Source of the DNA: Tubiluchus corallicola
Taxonomy: Eukaryota > Priapulida > Priapulimorpha > Priapulimorphida > Tubiluchidae
Length of the DNA: 64,000 nt
Direction: 5' to 3'
Assembly: GCA_030141605.1 (NCBI GenBank)
Contig: JAQGDQ010000187.1
Location: 327,501-391,500 of the forward strand
The translations under genes and the position numbers were made by a program. Below are positions 1 through 12,900 of the stretch, piece by piece. The first letter of the stretch is position 1. Each line of letters begins with the position of its first letter. Under the pieces are notes generated by a model, which saw nothing but the letters and a program-made list of their open reading frames with translations, was not told the origin of the DNA and ran no database searches.

Positions 1-2893
1 ACGTTAAACAAGTTCTGCAATCCAAATTACACATAACCTGAATGAAGGTTTTTACTGACTTCGACTCTCTTAAAAACAAAGCAAAATATTCCAACCTGCC
101 GGATATAGTCCATACTCTTATTGTGCAATCCAGACTAGAAGAAACTATTATCATCTTTTTGGCGTCAATGTCCAAATGTGTTACGGCTTGCGTGTGCGCC
201 CTGAAAGTGTTTAGCAGAGGAGGCGCATCCGTGTTTACCTTTCTTTCTTTGTCCAAGCAAAGTAATTGCGATTTTTGTTTCTCAAAATGCTGCACTTTTT
301 TCTCCCTCAAAAAAGAAAACCTGTCCTTTTTCAAGAACGGAAAGCCTTCGTCTTGTTTCTCGCTCGTCTTGTGCAGCTCGACCTTTTTCTTGGTGTCCAG
401 TTCAATACAAAATTGACGAATATTCCAGGTCTTAATGTAGCCGTAACTGTCGCCAACAATCAGGTACTGCCCATCGGGGTCTGTAATCATAGCTAGGAGT
501 GATTGGTCAGGCTTATTAGCTCCGTAAAACATACCTAGCAAGCCACCGTTGGGGTGAATTGACCATGCTTGCACATAACCGTCAGCACCTGCAGCAAGAA
601 GGTTAGCAGTGTTCTTGTGTTGTTTTCTTTTGTGAAGAAACACAAGTTTTTCCACGGCAGGAATGCGCATCTTCTCAAAAGATGGGCCAGCTAGTCCTGC
701 CGTTTTTTCGGCTGCACATTCACAAATTGGAGTAGTCCTCGAGAAACATGTGCCTACTAACGTTCTGGCAATTACAGTCATGGAAGTGAACGACATTGGT
801 CTAAAATTGAGTGCAGCATTGAGAGTTGTCACGACGTTACCGGTCTCCAGTGACCAAATAACAATGTAGCCATTGTAGTCTGACGTTGCTACTGTACCCG
901 GCTCTAAAAAATCCATGCTTAGGATGTCATCCGTGTGCCGACACGGCCATTCCAAATTAGGTTCACTTCCCTCCTCATAGTCAATGAAGACTGAAACTTT
1001 CCTGTTCCAACCTGCAACCAAAATCCTCTGCCGTGGGCATATAATGCAGGTAATTTCTTTATTCCCGCTTGGTTTTAGTTTTCGTAAGCAGGCGCCGTTA
1101 TTGAAGTTCCAAATTTTGACCAAACCTTCTTTTCCTCCCGTGAAAAGGCGTCTATATGTGGGATCAAAAGTCATGGCTGTAATTTCGGTAGCCTGGTCTT
1201 GACCTCGTTCAGAGGTTTTGTGAACGTCCAAAAATTGCATGACTTTTTCGCCAGTGGCAAGGTCCCATACACTAACTATAGATCCGTGACAGCCACTGAC
1301 CACATAATTAAATAGGTGGTTGTAAAGTGCTGAAACTACAGGCCTATTGTGAGACGTGGTAATTTTTTCTAGTTCCTTAACGTGAGCTTTCCTTTCCCAA
1401 GTCACTAATTGTGTAGTTCCGAGGACTAGCATTTGCAGTCTTGGATTATAATAACCAGCTGTCACACTATACATTCCCAGGGGAGTGTTTCTGTTCTCGA
1501 TAAGTTGTAAGCAAGAATGGTGCCTCATATCCCAGATGCGTATGTTATTACTCTTGCAGATGCTAATAATTTGCTCTTTAACAGAATCCACTAGCATCTT
1601 ATTTATTTGCGCTCCGTGTCCATACAATACCGTATTTGGTTTTACTGTAACGTACGGGTTCCATATACGTACGTTTCTGTCTAAACCACCCGTCACTAAT
1701 ACATTTGTTACTGAGCAATAATCGAAACATTTGATACCCCGTCGTACATCAAAACGATAGCTAACTTTCTTCTTGCTACCTGTTATGTCACCCAAATACA
1801 TGGAATTAACATCCGTGGCTGAGCAAGACACGAAACTGTCCAGTTCGCGGCAGTACTTTACTTGGCACACCCAATCTCCATGCAGCTTATGTATTTTATT
1901 CGCCCGTACACCAGAAATAAGCCCCTGGAGAAGGGCAGGAAAAGGTATTTTACGAGCCTTTGATTCTTTACTAGCACCAGGACCAAAGAGTCCTGCACTC
2001 ATACACTCTGTAAACTTGATTGACAAAATGCTACCTCCTGTATCACCCCAAATCAGTATTGCTTTATTCATCTCGGCAACATCAAACCAATAATGCATTG
2101 TCATTGGGCAATCCTCAAGCGCAGCTATCTGGTACTTTTTCTCAAATTTGTTCGCCGTTATATCGTAGATTGAAATGTCTCTTTCTGTGGAAGATATTGC
2201 AATCATGTTCACATTTGGCAGGCATATCAGATCGGTTAGCCACAGCGATTTTGAGCGATTCTTATCAGGTTCAAGTGTATGCGTTTTGACGTGGGTCATA
2301 TCTGTTGTCCAGAAGTTCACCACACCTTCCTTGCTCATTGTAATGTACCTGCCAACTTTATAATCAATTTCATCGCTCGCCGTGCTCCTTAGCTGAGATG
2401 TTAAATTTGGCAAAAAGTCTATTTTGTTAATTTTATCCCTGTGCGTATTTGGTATCTGACGGCAAGGATTTGGAAATGGTGCTTCCGTCGCCATGCTGGC
2501 CATTGTGTCCTTTTCTTGATATTGCAATAACATGAATGAAAGATATTCATCCCAGTCCACAGTCCCATCACAGTTAGTGTCAACTTTCATGAAAATGATC
2601 TCTAGCTCGTGTTCGTCAATCGGGCAGCCCATTGTCTTCTGCATCGCTTCACGAAATTCATCAATGTCTAGACCGCCACCTTTGTCGGCGTCTGCTTCCT
2701 CGAAAATACTCTGCAAAGCCAGCAGGTGGTCATTGTTCATCTGATCTTCGAGTCTCGCTGCATCTGAAGCCTGTCTTTTCATCTCTTCCGTAATACTTTT
2801 TCTGTGACCGGATAGTCGAGCAGAACTCGGCGGTGACATTTGAGTGGCTGAGAATCTGGCTATTTTTTCTTTCTGAATTTTCGTCAAAGCCAT
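1..2893 (-). CDS. EF-hand and WD40-repeat protein (WDR49/WDY/EFCAB8-like), 5' part, single large exon
   Basis: The frame is open without a stop from the ATG at 2893 to the left edge (964 codons). Residues 68-79 (DADKGGGLDIDE) and 105-116 (DTNCDGTVDWDE) are two EF-hand loops; the second is fully canonical. From about residue 170 onward many WD40 blades follow, recognisable by their ends (VRIWN, IRIWD, VSVWD, VKIWN, IVIWS, VQAWS, IKTWN, IRVWT), enough for two beta-propellers. EF-hands followed by WD repeats is the layout of WDR49, EFCAB8 and Drosophila WDY. The molecular role of that family is poorly known; a calcium-responsive scaffold is inference. After the blade ending IRVWTISG, a possible donor (AG|gttgga, exon end at 96) fits better than continued reading, so the last 31 codons may be intron. 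The start is the first in-frame Met, with an AG acceptor-like site 12 nt upstream. The gene diverges from the DOCK gene. Family certain; exact orthologue not. Confidence 0.88.
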   Translation of the reverse strand, partial: MALTKIQKEKIARFSATQMSPPSSARLSGHRKSITEEMKRQASDAARLEDQMNNDHLLALQSIFEEADADKGGGLDIDEFREAMQKTMGCPIDEHELEIIFMKVDTNCDGTVDWDEYLSFMLLQYQEKDTMASMATEAPFPNPCRQIPNTHRDKINKIDFLPNLTSQLRSTASDEIDYKVGRYITMSKEGVVNFWTTDMTHVKTHTLEPDKNRSKSLWLTDLICLPNVNMIAISSTERDISIYDITANKFEKKYQIAALEDCPMTMHYWFDVAEMNKAILIWGDTGGSILSIKFTECMSAGLFGPGASKESKARKIPFPALLQGLISGVRANKIHKLHGDWVCQVKYCRELDSFVSCSATDVNSMYLGDITGSKKKVSYRFDVRRGIKCFDYCSVTNVLVTGGLDRNVRIWNPYVTVKPNTVLYGHGAQINKMLVDSVKEQIISICKSNNIRIWDMRHHSCLQLIENRNTPLGMYSVTAGYYNPRLQMLVLGTTQLVTWERKAHVKELEKITTSHNRPVVSALYNHLFNYVVSGCHGSIVSVWDLATGEKVMQFLDVHKTSERGQDQATEITAMTFDPTYRRLFTGGKEGLVKIWNFNNGACLRKLKPSGNKEITCIICPRQRILVAGWNRKVSVFIDYEEGSEPNLEWPCRHTDDILSMDFLEPGTVATSDYNGYIVIWSLETGNVVTTLNAALNFRPMSFTSMTVIARTLVGTCFSRTTPICECAAEKTAGLAGPSFEKMRIPAVEKLVFLHKRKQHKNTANLLAAGADGYVQAWSIHPNGGLLGMFYGANKPDQSLLAMITDPDGQYLIVGDSYGYIKTWNIRQFCIELDTKKKVELHKTSEKQDEGFPFLKKDRFSFLREKKVQHFEKQKSQLLCLDKERKVNTDAPPLLNTFRAHTQAVTHLDIDAKKMIIVSSSLDCTIRVWTISGRLEYFALFLRESKSVKTFIQVMCNLDCRTCLT

Positions 2894-3348
2894 ATCTACG
2901 GATTTCTATTTGCAAAAAAATAATTGTGTGGATCTGCTTTGGCTTTTGACCTACGAGACGTGAAATTGCATTATGCGTGGTGTTTGAAGAATCATGCGAA
3001 ATTTTGTTGCTATGCGCCTGTTGCTACATAATTGTGAGGAAGAAAATCAACTCTTAGTTACTATAATGGAGCTAAGCTTGCCAATGCCATATGAATCCTG
3101 AAATGCCATCAATGAGAATTTTCCTAACAGTGTGCAATTCTTTTCTAGATACTGATTGGCAATTTAAACATTAATAAATTCAACATTAATTGATCCATAT
3201 TTAGTCAACGGTGCGCACTTGTGCATTTTGTCTTAGATCAGAACATTTATGACGTAATTATTATCAAACTGGGCCTAGGCCTATATATTACATTCTTGAT
3301 ATCGCAGTCACCGGCTAGCGTCAAAACGATACACCAGCATGAACGCGT

Positions 3349-3349
<1 letters not shown>

Positions 3350-3422
<73 letters not shown>
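3350..3422. repeat. (CA)n microsatellite
   Basis: About 36 uninterrupted CA units in the divergent intergenic region. Alternating purine-pyrimidine DNA of this length can adopt Z-form. It lies immediately upstream of a LINE remnant. Confidence 0.98.
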
Positions 3423-3423
<1 letters not shown>

Positions 3424-3494
3424 ACACTGACTGGTAATCCCCCCAAAAAATAAAATAAAAATACTACATTAAATTTAAAAAATAGGTCACTAAC

Positions 3495-4800
3495 CTACAA
3501 CGTGTCCAGCAAATAAAATACTTAGGTATGGTAACGGATTCAAATCTTTTAATGGAAATCACATATTCAATATAATTATTATTATTTTTAAGGAAACAGG
3601 TAAAATAATTGGCATCTTCTCTCAAATCAGATATGATCTCAATGACAATACTAAAATGCTATTATATTATTAATTATTTTCGCCCTATTTGGAGTACAGC
3701 ATATTTACCTATGGAGCGGCACTAGCATCCATCTTGCGCGCTTGATTATTAATCAAACTGGATTATTAATCACCAAAATATCCCATGTTACACCTGTATA
3801 CTTCAAATTAACAATTTTAAAACTGCAAGAATGTATAAGCTAGAACTTGACAAATTTTAATATAGGTCAATCGCAACCTGTTTCCCGGGATGTTCCTAAA
3901 ATATTAACAACTCATATCTCATATTTATGAGCATTGTACACGTTTTGCATCTAACCAAACATACTATGTGCAAAGATGCAACACAAGTAAAGGACAAAAA
4001 TCACTAATACATATACATCAAATTGCTTTGCTTTCGAACAGTTTACACACAAAGCCTAAAATGGTACTTATAAATATATAACTTATACAATAGCTATAAA
4101 TTTATACTTTTATCTAACTATTTAGAGTCTAACTGAACTCTAACTTACTGATTATTTTCCTTACTTTTCTTTTCATTCATCTATTACTAATTACTATCAC
4201 TGTGGATTTGCACTGTATTGTGCATTTTTAGTTTTTCTTTTTACAACCAAGAAAAGGGAAAGTATGCATACTGACCCATCGTCAAAATTATATAGTCCGT
4301 ACATAGTATGGTCAAGCTGTTGTTTGTTTATTTTACTTAATTTTCTTCCATATTTGTTTATATTATATTTTAAAATAACATATTTTCAAGATACATGTTG
4401 TTTGTGCTTATTTTAATTATTTTCTTTGTTTGCTTATATTCATTTTTTCTCTTATTACATGTTAGTAATTTGTTTATATTCATATTTCGTTGTTGCTGTT
4501 TCTACGTTGCTGAGGATGTAGTTTCTATTGTATGTTCTATTGTATATTTTTAATTATCACCTATTTATCATATTTTCAGTTTATTCTACTAATTTTTGCA
4601 GGACATAAAGTTTTTTATTCATTTAATTTGAGATGGGTAGCTCTCTCGCTACCCTTTCTCCTACACGCCTGTAACTAATTTTCTAACATCTTCGCATTTA
4701 TACTGCTTCTGAATTTTTTATAATGTGTAACTAATTATTGTTTTTAACACGTAAATTAATTGTGTATTTGAGGAGGTAAATAAAAAATGTATATGTCAGT
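3495..4800 (+). mobile_element. 3' end of a decayed non-LTR retrotransposon (LINE)
   Basis: With frame breaks and stops, the plus strand reads as the end of a LINE reverse transcriptase. From 3498 comes QQIKYLGMVTDSNL (the YLG-x-x-x-D signature). From about 3590 comes GKIIGIFSQIRYDL followed by LFSPYLEYSIFTYGAA, the thumb region with the usual P-x-L-E-Y-x-x-x-x-x-G pattern. From about 3935 comes HCTRFASNQTYYVQR...SKGQKSLIHI, the typical closing block before the ORF2 stop (about 4083). The rest to about 4800 is probably its 3' UTR, including a perfect hairpin at 4635-4654. The element is too broken to be active. The family could be CR1/L2/Jockey-like; I cannot decide. Confidence 0.7.
4635..4654 (+). 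other. perfect 7-bp hairpin in LINE tail
   Basis: GGGTAGC, loop TCTCTC, GCTACCC. It is the most GC-rich spot in an AT-rich stretch near the end of the LINE remnant. Some LINE reverse transcriptases recognise a 3' UTR stem-loop, so this may be the remnant of such a signal (inference). Confidence 0.6.
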
Positions 4801-5105
4801 ATGTCTATGTCTAACACCGGACAAGATGATAATCTTCTTTAATCAGTAAAACTTTTTTATTTACGAGCAACGGCGTGGTGAATTCTCACTGAGAAGTCCC
4901 GTTCGAGGCCCACCATACAGACATCAAGTTTGCCTTTGGCGTTGCGGTAGCAAGTTTGCATGTCTTACATTTGATCATACCCGAGATCCATGATGAGTGT
5001 CTGTTTAATTCGAAGAAGTATTAAAAATTCTAAAGTTAAATTGCAGTAATATGTAAAGCTTAAAAAATATTTTTTCACTTTTAAGTAAAGCTTAGGCAAA
5101 GTCCA

Positions 5106-8100
5106 ATGTCTCAGTCGGAAAGAAAGTTTAAGCAAGGTCTAACGAGGCCAGGAAGTGCGGCCTTAGTGCGGGAGACGGTTTCACAAACAGTTCGTGAAAA
5201 TGAAGCTCTGGTAAGTTTCTCTGTATCTAATTGTTAGTTCTGAACCTACACGTTTTATACAATATTTTTAACACGTATGTGGTCTGCACACATGTCCTAC
5301 TAGTACTAGATGCCCACTGGCAGCTGAAATTGGACAAATTATACCGGTACTGCAGATTTGACATCATGAAGATCGCTCTAGAAACATAGGCCTAAAATTT
5401 TGTTCACCCTTACATTATTACTAAAAGAATTGCCGAACTATTACGTTTGGGAAATGTGACTGAAAATTCTAAATTTGGCAGTATGACTATGTACAATCTG
5501 CACATCTTGAGAAAAGTGAAATTACAACATCACATCCCAATAAATACTTGGAAATTTTGAAATTTTACGCCATTTCACTTCATATTTACTCAAACGATTA
5601 ATCATAATTTTTAACCTCAAAAAATCGACACAACATTTCGTAAGTGTTAAACGGCTTCACTTAGTAAGTAGGTTTCACCATTATTCGAGCTACTCTAGAA
5701 AAAAGCTTAATATGGTTATTTAGGCATTTTTCAAATGTTTGCTAATGTTTATTTAGTTTTGCTTGTTTAATGCCATCTTATAGTTTTTGTAACATGATCT
5801 TATAACATATTACAATAAAATCATATTGGCATTTGCTTTAATCTTTTAAAGCTCTCAGAAACAGTGTATGCCATATAGATTTTTCTTACAGAGGCCAGAG
5901 GACTACTGTCTCTCCCTCGGATTAACACTGACAATATTAACTTGATGTACTGCGTTCAAATAATAGAAAAGTGTCCTTAAATTTTGCTTCAAAGTAATTT
6001 CATGAGTTTTACATATTGTTGTGATGATTCGTGTGCACTTAAATTAGTGTGTGACTGGGGTAAGTGGTAAAGAAACTAGCTCTGCAGCCATATCTAGATT
6101 TTGAAAGAGTTGTATTTGATGCTAGCAAGCTACTGGTAAATCCCCTGCTATTTGTTTTTGTATTAAGTAAACAGAGACTTTGAACTAACATTGCAGGTAA
6201 CTAACTTTATACAGCGGTTCATCATGAATATTTATCTAAGCATCTGATTATTAAACACGCGGAGTTAAAAAACACGCAGAGTTAAAAATGGATGCCTTCC
6301 CTTTTACTTTTTCTAATGTAAAAACATAATGTAACTAGTGTAAATTTTTATAAACAGCTTGTGAAATACAGTGTTAATTGTCTAAATCATAATGATTGCT
6401 AGTAAGTAAATGAAGTCGCACTATTATGTACTGTGTGGCAGTCGAAAGTTATTTTAAGTACACTGTAGCTATTTCTATTTATATGCTATTTTGTGTTGTG
6501 ACAAGAAAAAAGGCGTGCCAAATGTAATTACATGAGTTCAGAACTTAACATCTATTGTTTAACAGTACTGTTTATTTGTTTAGGCTAAGCCGAAGGTTGT
6601 GGATCCTTTAGATTATGAAACCTACGTTCTAAAGAAAAAGAATGTGATCGATTCAGATCCTGATAAAAATATGCTTACTTTTCCCAGCGATGATGTTGCT
6701 GTAAGTTGTATGTTATTTTATGTTAAATCTTGCTTTCATTGCTATTCTTGAATTAAGAATAATTGTGGTAAGGCTTTTAAACAGGCATCATGTTTTCCAT
6801 TAATTTACTTTATTTTTTTATTTTTTACAAATGTGCAGTGACACATTCTTAAACCATTAGCCAAAAAATTATTAATTAACTGAAAAACACAATAGGGCCT
6901 TAGTTTTAATTAATAACAGTACGAACATGCTATAAGGCAACTGATACGCCAGCAGCACTTTTTATAGTTTTGGCTGCAACTGACCAGAATTGCCTTTGGC
7001 AATGAATTACTTACTGCTGAAAATTACTTTATTTTGATTACGAGTCATCATGAAGCCAGCACAAAAGTGTAGAAAAACTTTTTTATGAAACTTTAACAGT
7101 AATAAAGTTGAAAAGTAATGTGAGATGAAAACAGTACAAAATTCGTAATATTCCAGCTGGGAGCCTGCTATAGTGACTTCTTCACCGTGCCAAATGCAGT
7201 ACAGTAGTTGATTACTGTACAGTCTCTACATTAGTTAAAACACAATTTTTACACTCAGCATGGCATCACTATGTTGTCCTGCTTAAGCACGGAAAATTGT
7301 AATGTTTTTCTAGTGTGCAACATAATGCAAAATGTTTAGAAATTGATAATAAAAAATGATTTTGATAAAACCATGAAGCTAAAAGATGAATAAGGTATAT
7401 TTTAATAATTGTGAGGTCCTATAACTACATGAATGTATAAAACACTCAAAACTTTTTGACCTGTTTGTTAGCCTTTAAGCATTTAGAATCATCCAGAAAA
7501 AAACATTATCTGCTAATTCTTTAATAAAATAAAAATTACACATCAAAGAGGATTGCAAACATAACACAACAACAATGAATATATTATTTTATTTATACCA
7601 CTTATATGGAACATATTGTTCACTGTAATAAAATACAAAATTATATAGAAAACAAATTATGGGATTAGTACACACACTAGTATGAACAAATATACACATA
7701 AAAATATTATTAGTACATAAACCCAAATTGAAGAAAAAAATCATAAAACCTATAAACCTATAATTATTAAACAGCTCTTAAATACAAACACATGCCTATT
7801 AAACCTTTTTATACGTGTTATACACTCATGAAAAGTTAATAAATGCAGAGCCAATTTATAATTTTGCTTGAGTTACAGCTTTTCTGAAAATTATTATTGC
7901 GCTCAATAGCTTTTATGATATCTCCTATCATTGAACACGCAGTTGCTTCCTCTGGCGGAAGTACATAAAGCAATAACAAAAGCTGAGTTTTGTTTTTCAT
8001 TTAGAAGAGTGAATTTTGGAAAAATTCCTTTTCTTTGTTATGGAAATAAAATTTTAAGCACATTTCTAAAAAGTTCAGCAAATTAAAGCAGAAAATTTAC

Positions 8101-8112
8101 AAATTTTTTTCT

Positions 8113-8153
<41 letters not shown>

Positions 8154-9968
8154 TGTTGTTTTGTTAAATTTTATGCCCGTTGACGTTGCATGTAATTTTT
8201 GTTTTATTAAAGAATTTGCATGTAATGTTTTTTCTGAATCATCCTGTAGAAATAAGTTTTGATTTGACGTGCAAACATTGTGGTTGATTTATTGCTGAAT
8301 AATTTGAAATATCATTCTTTATGCAGTTGACTATTGTTATTCTTTTAAGAAATGTTTAATAAGTGATAGGATTTCTATGACTTTGTAGGCAAAACATCTG
8401 CCTCGGCGGTACAGGACCATGAGATCGACAGTGCCACCTTGTGATGACGTGTCAAACCTTTTTGTTCGTGAATGCATTAAGTCGTACAGCAGCAGCTGGA
8501 ATATGGTGCACTACAAATATCAATCTTACTCAGGAAATTATCTAAATCTGCCAAAGTAAGTGTCAAGAAATTCCAACTGATTTACCATGGAAATTGTATT
8601 TTGTTTGTTATTTGACCATTATTGCAAGAGTTCAGATTGCTTGCATCATGTGTTTATAAATAGTAAAGTGGAAGATAATTTGATGGACATTTTCGTTCTT
8701 GTTGGTGACATGTCACACATTCCACTATTGCTCTTGGCTGTCTGGAAAACATTCCAGGTAAAAGGCCTTTACATTAACATAGCAGAGTTTTCCTAATCTT
8801 TTTGGAAACAGCTGCAAATTATTAAATCTAACAGCATCCAATCTTTGTTCTAAAGCTAAGATACTAATTCTGTCCAATTAAACAGCAGTTTCCTTCACAA
8901 TTCCGTTGAACCCTTCTGATGCTTTGTTTGAAGAGAAACCATCTTGTTTCACGGAAGAAATAAACAACATGCATAGTTCTTAAAAAAATTAGATATGTTG
9001 AAAATTATTTAATAGCTTAATAATTCTAAACATTGATATATCTAAAGAATTTTGATGTCCTGATATTGCATAATTTACAACAGATTTTTTAGAGGAAATG
9101 GTCCAATTTTAAACTATAGCTAAAATAATTTAATGTGCAAAATATTGAAAGAGAGAGATGCTTAATTGTCTTTTTAAGAGTGATTTATCAGAAAGAATTT
9201 TTGGCGCGCAAATTTCATTTCGCATTTGTGCCCAGTTACATGCATTTCGCTATTCACTAGTTAAATGGACACAGTGCCTCTACACAAAAAAAGTCCATAT
9301 GTCCCTCAGCTCAGTTGTGATGTAGTGAACTGATTTGAGAAGTTAGCACAGTAGTAAACTTGAAATTTAAATTTTTAAACTTAGAATGTGCCAGATTTTT
9401 TGTGCCCACTAAATGTTGTACAGTAGGTTGTACTTTAATTGTTACGATCATGTACAACATGCTCGTGGGATGTCTGTATAGTTAAAAATTATGTTTAGTT
9501 GTGATGTCATCACTAACTGCACTCGCTGGCCGTTAATTAAGTTTTTAACCATTATTTAGTTACCAAAAATGCTTTGGCATTATTATAGGCATTAAAGTCT
9601 AACAAATCTAAGCTAAAATGTATCCTATTTACGATATTCTAATATTGGGTAGTATCTGAAAAATTGTCCTTTAAGCAAACCGATCTGCCTTTTTTGGATA
9701 GATACCACAATTAGTTTATTGCTTTTCAACAGTAGACCAAATTAGATTTTCCTTAAAACACATGGACAATTTAGTAACTACATGCATTTAAGCATTGATA
9801 TCTGAGCTTACACAGTTACAGTGGAATAAAAAAAAATTTCTGTTGATAATACAATAAAAATGAGAGTTATTACTATAGGGCATCTTTTACAGGCAAGATA
9901 CTCATGAAGATTTGATCAGCGAACCACAGGTGTTTGAAGTTGACATTGAAACTGAAAAAATTGAGCAG
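5106..9968 (+). CDS. DOCK9: DOCK exons 1-4: conserved N-terminal region (residues 1-155)
   Basis: Exons: 5106-5210, 6584-6700, 8389-8555, 9893-9968; phases join cleanly. The protein starts [20 protein letters not shown]. It continues with [18 protein letters not shown], matching the K-P-K-x-x-(D/E)-P-L-D-Y-E block at the start of vertebrate DOCK9-11. Exon 3 gives [19 protein letters not shown], also a DOCK-D hallmark. The start is the only Met giving this conserved N-terminus. An AG acceptor-like site ends at 5095, 10 nt upstream, so a 5' UTR intron or trans-splicing is possible. Intron 1 (1.4 kb), intron 2 (1.7 kb, with (TA)16) and intron 3 (1.3 kb) show no other genes. Confidence 0.93.
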
Positions 9969-12900
9969 GTAAACACTTGAACTTAAAAAAACATTTTCAA
10001 CAAACTTACAACCACTTGCAAGGCTTCAAACACTTTTCCACCCAAGGCCAAGGCAAACTTAATGACTTTCTCTTGTGTTACGTTAAACTTAAATCCTACT
10101 TAGGTCAGGGCTGAGTAAGTAAAAAGGGTAAAGCATCCTAGGAAGTGATGTAAACTCAAATGGTGTTGTCTGGGGAGTACTCAAAAATTTTACTCGTTTC
10201 CTATACTTTAACAAATTCTTTCAGCGAATTTATTCTTAAAGTTAAATTTATGATACGAAAATTCCCACAAACACTTAGTTCGTATCAACATCAATTGTCT
10301 CTTGCAAAGCTTTGTGGTGTGGCCTTTATCAACTGATACTTTTTGAAATATTTCAGTAACACACTCATATCTTGGTTTGCTGGACCTCGCTTTTATCGGA
10401 AGAATCGGACAAAATCTAGAACGTCCGTTGGACACAATCGTACTATGGACACTGTCCATTGTTTCGCAAGCTGTCACTTTGTTTACATCATTACATCAAT
10501 CTAACCACTTGTATATCTCTGTATATAAAATATGGAGTCGATTATGCAGAGTTAATTGAGTCAATTGCCGACAGTTTTTATATACTTTTGCGTAGGAGCG
10601 GCCCATACTAGATTTTTGTGACAATTAGGCAATTGATTCTGCATTACCGTGAGTCTAATACATGGCACTTACTGTATTAGCTTAGTATCATTAAACATGG
10701 ACAATCAGCAAATTCGGACCGATGTCCTCGCTTTTGTCCGCCAAACTGAGATGTGAGTGTACTTAGTAGGTCAACTTGATGTTGGTGACTGATTAACTTA
10801 GCAGAATGCTAACTTATATTTAATATAAACGTCTGAAACGAAGGAGAACTTCCATGTATTAAGAAACATTATTTGTTTGTTTACTTTTTTACTTTGGAGT
10901 GAGCCATACTCTATATGTGACATACCCAGCCAAGAATTCCAAAATTTAACACGCCAGTGCCATTTATTATGTACTAAGTTACAACATTTACAAGTCTACA
11001 GTATGCAGTGTGCATAACGTCTCACTTATGCGATCGTTCATCAAAATGGGTAGCTAATTTCATTCAATGTGGAATGCCGTGTATCGGTAGTTTATGGTGT
11101 CATGGCAAAAAGTTTCCTTGTAGCCTGAGACTTTGGTACCAGACAGCTAGTAGCTTAGAACCAAGGTCTCGTAAAAATATCTAAGCCATCGTTTGTAGGT
11201 AGCTTAAATTACTCACATTTTTAAATGTGTTGTTTAGGATACAGGTTCCTTAAAGCGCACATTAAGCAAGACTGTAACGAAGTCGGGATTTCTTTACATT
11301 TTGCCAGATCGTCACCAAGACACTGGATTTAGCAAAATATCGTCAAAGGTGCGTACTGTTTGATTTTAAGTGCTTAAATGAAAAAAAAATGTAAAACAGT
11401 TTAAAACAATAACGAAATAAACGTAAAAAATAAAAAATAAAAATGTAACTAATGGCTAACAATTTTAAAACACTGATGTTTTAATATGAAAGAGTGCCTT
11501 CCATAAAAAGCAATGTAAAATCATCCGGGTGTGTTGCCCATGCAAAGACCAGTAATATCTGGCCTATGTAAAAGCGATCACTGAGTTACCCTACAAGACA
11601 AAAATCAACAGTGTCTTGCTATGTAAGGCGCTCAGTTGCATTGCAGGACAAAAATTAATAATGCTTGGCTTGTAAATCTACCACTTTATGACGTTTGTTC
11701 TTGACAATTTTTAACTAAAAGCTAAACAGAACTAAAGTTTACAGTGAATATTCAAATTTGAAACATAAGTTTTTCTTTCGTTGCTTCACTTGTGCTACTT
11801 CTTCCATTTCTTTCTGTACCTGCACCACACATCAGACTTTTCTGTTGAAACATCTTTGTAACACTGTAAAGCATTAGTATCATCACGTCTTACTTCTGAA
11901 CTTCGCTCTCTAACTGGATTTTTTCACAAATAATTCCCAGATCAGCATCAATGCTATATTTTTAAAAGCTTCATGCAGATGTCCAATGTTAGCCATTTCT
12001 GTTTAATGCTCCTGAGAAATATTTCTAGTGTTGTTTTTCTAATAATATAAATGCAGATAAGGTGCAGCAATAATTAACTATGTAGCATGGCTATTATATG
12101 AAAACTGCGCAGGTTGAAACCGGCCACAAAACGATCAACTAATAACAACCGCAGCGTTTGCCCTTGGCCAGCTAGGTCTTGCAACAGCTGAGATCACTGC
12201 TGAGCTTTTGCGTTATGTACTGGGGGTGACCATCAGGCAGGCAGTTACTGTAAACAATAAGATCAGAAAGAATTTTACTTGAGTGTTTTCCCACGACTGA
12301 CTTGCTTGAACATCCATGGTGATTTAATGTGTTTTGGCAGTTTTGCAGCACTTTAAATAATGCCAAGCGAACCTACTCATGAATAATCTAATGAATATTC
12401 TGATTGCCTAACACAGCATGAAGCTAACATGTTTAACACCTCCCTGAATAGGGCAAGCCTGTACTGTAGTTACTTTGTCATGATCATTGTTAATTAGGCG
12501 TTACCTTTTTTCGCACAATAGCAAACAATAGAACTTGCATGCAGATTTATGCAAAACGGTTTTCAAGTAAAAGCCATATAACATGAGAGAATTTTATCAG
12601 AGGAATTGCATCTCCATATGTGAAAGTGCCGGCAATTAGTGAGTGACCAGCCATGAATCTACGCTGCCTACACCTGACTGCTCAGTAGGGCATATTGTTA
12701 TCCTGACTTCTATTAATAGGGCTTCTTCACAAAGCACCAGCGCAGCAGATAAAATTTTCTGCACAGATCAAAAAAAGTTGTCAGTAAAATGAAACATTCG
12801 TGGTTACATGCGTAATAAGTGTCAAAAGATCAGCGTGGTTAAAACGAAACATTGTTAAACGAGGCATCAATGAATGAGGACTTACTGTTCGTATGTATTT

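Larger units (their letters stand above)
2894..5105. other. intergenic region between two divergent genes
   Basis: This 2.2-kb stretch separates the WD40 gene start (minus strand) from the DOCK gene start (plus strand), so promoters of both should lie here. I see no clear TATA or initiator motif. The middle holds a long (CA)n tract and the 3' end of a dead LINE, listed separately. The last 300 bases before the DOCK ATG show only AT-rich sequence and a possible splice acceptor ending at 5095. Confidence 0.6.

Noticed and set aside
4862-4920. B-box-like GTTCGAGGC at about 4900 as a tRNA or SINE
   Set aside because: No A box at the right distance and no acceptor stem could be found.
10208-10477. 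89-codon minus-strand frame next to the reversed Tigger fragment
   Set aside because: No similarity to the DDE_1 or helix-turn-helix parts of Tigger transposases could be recognised.
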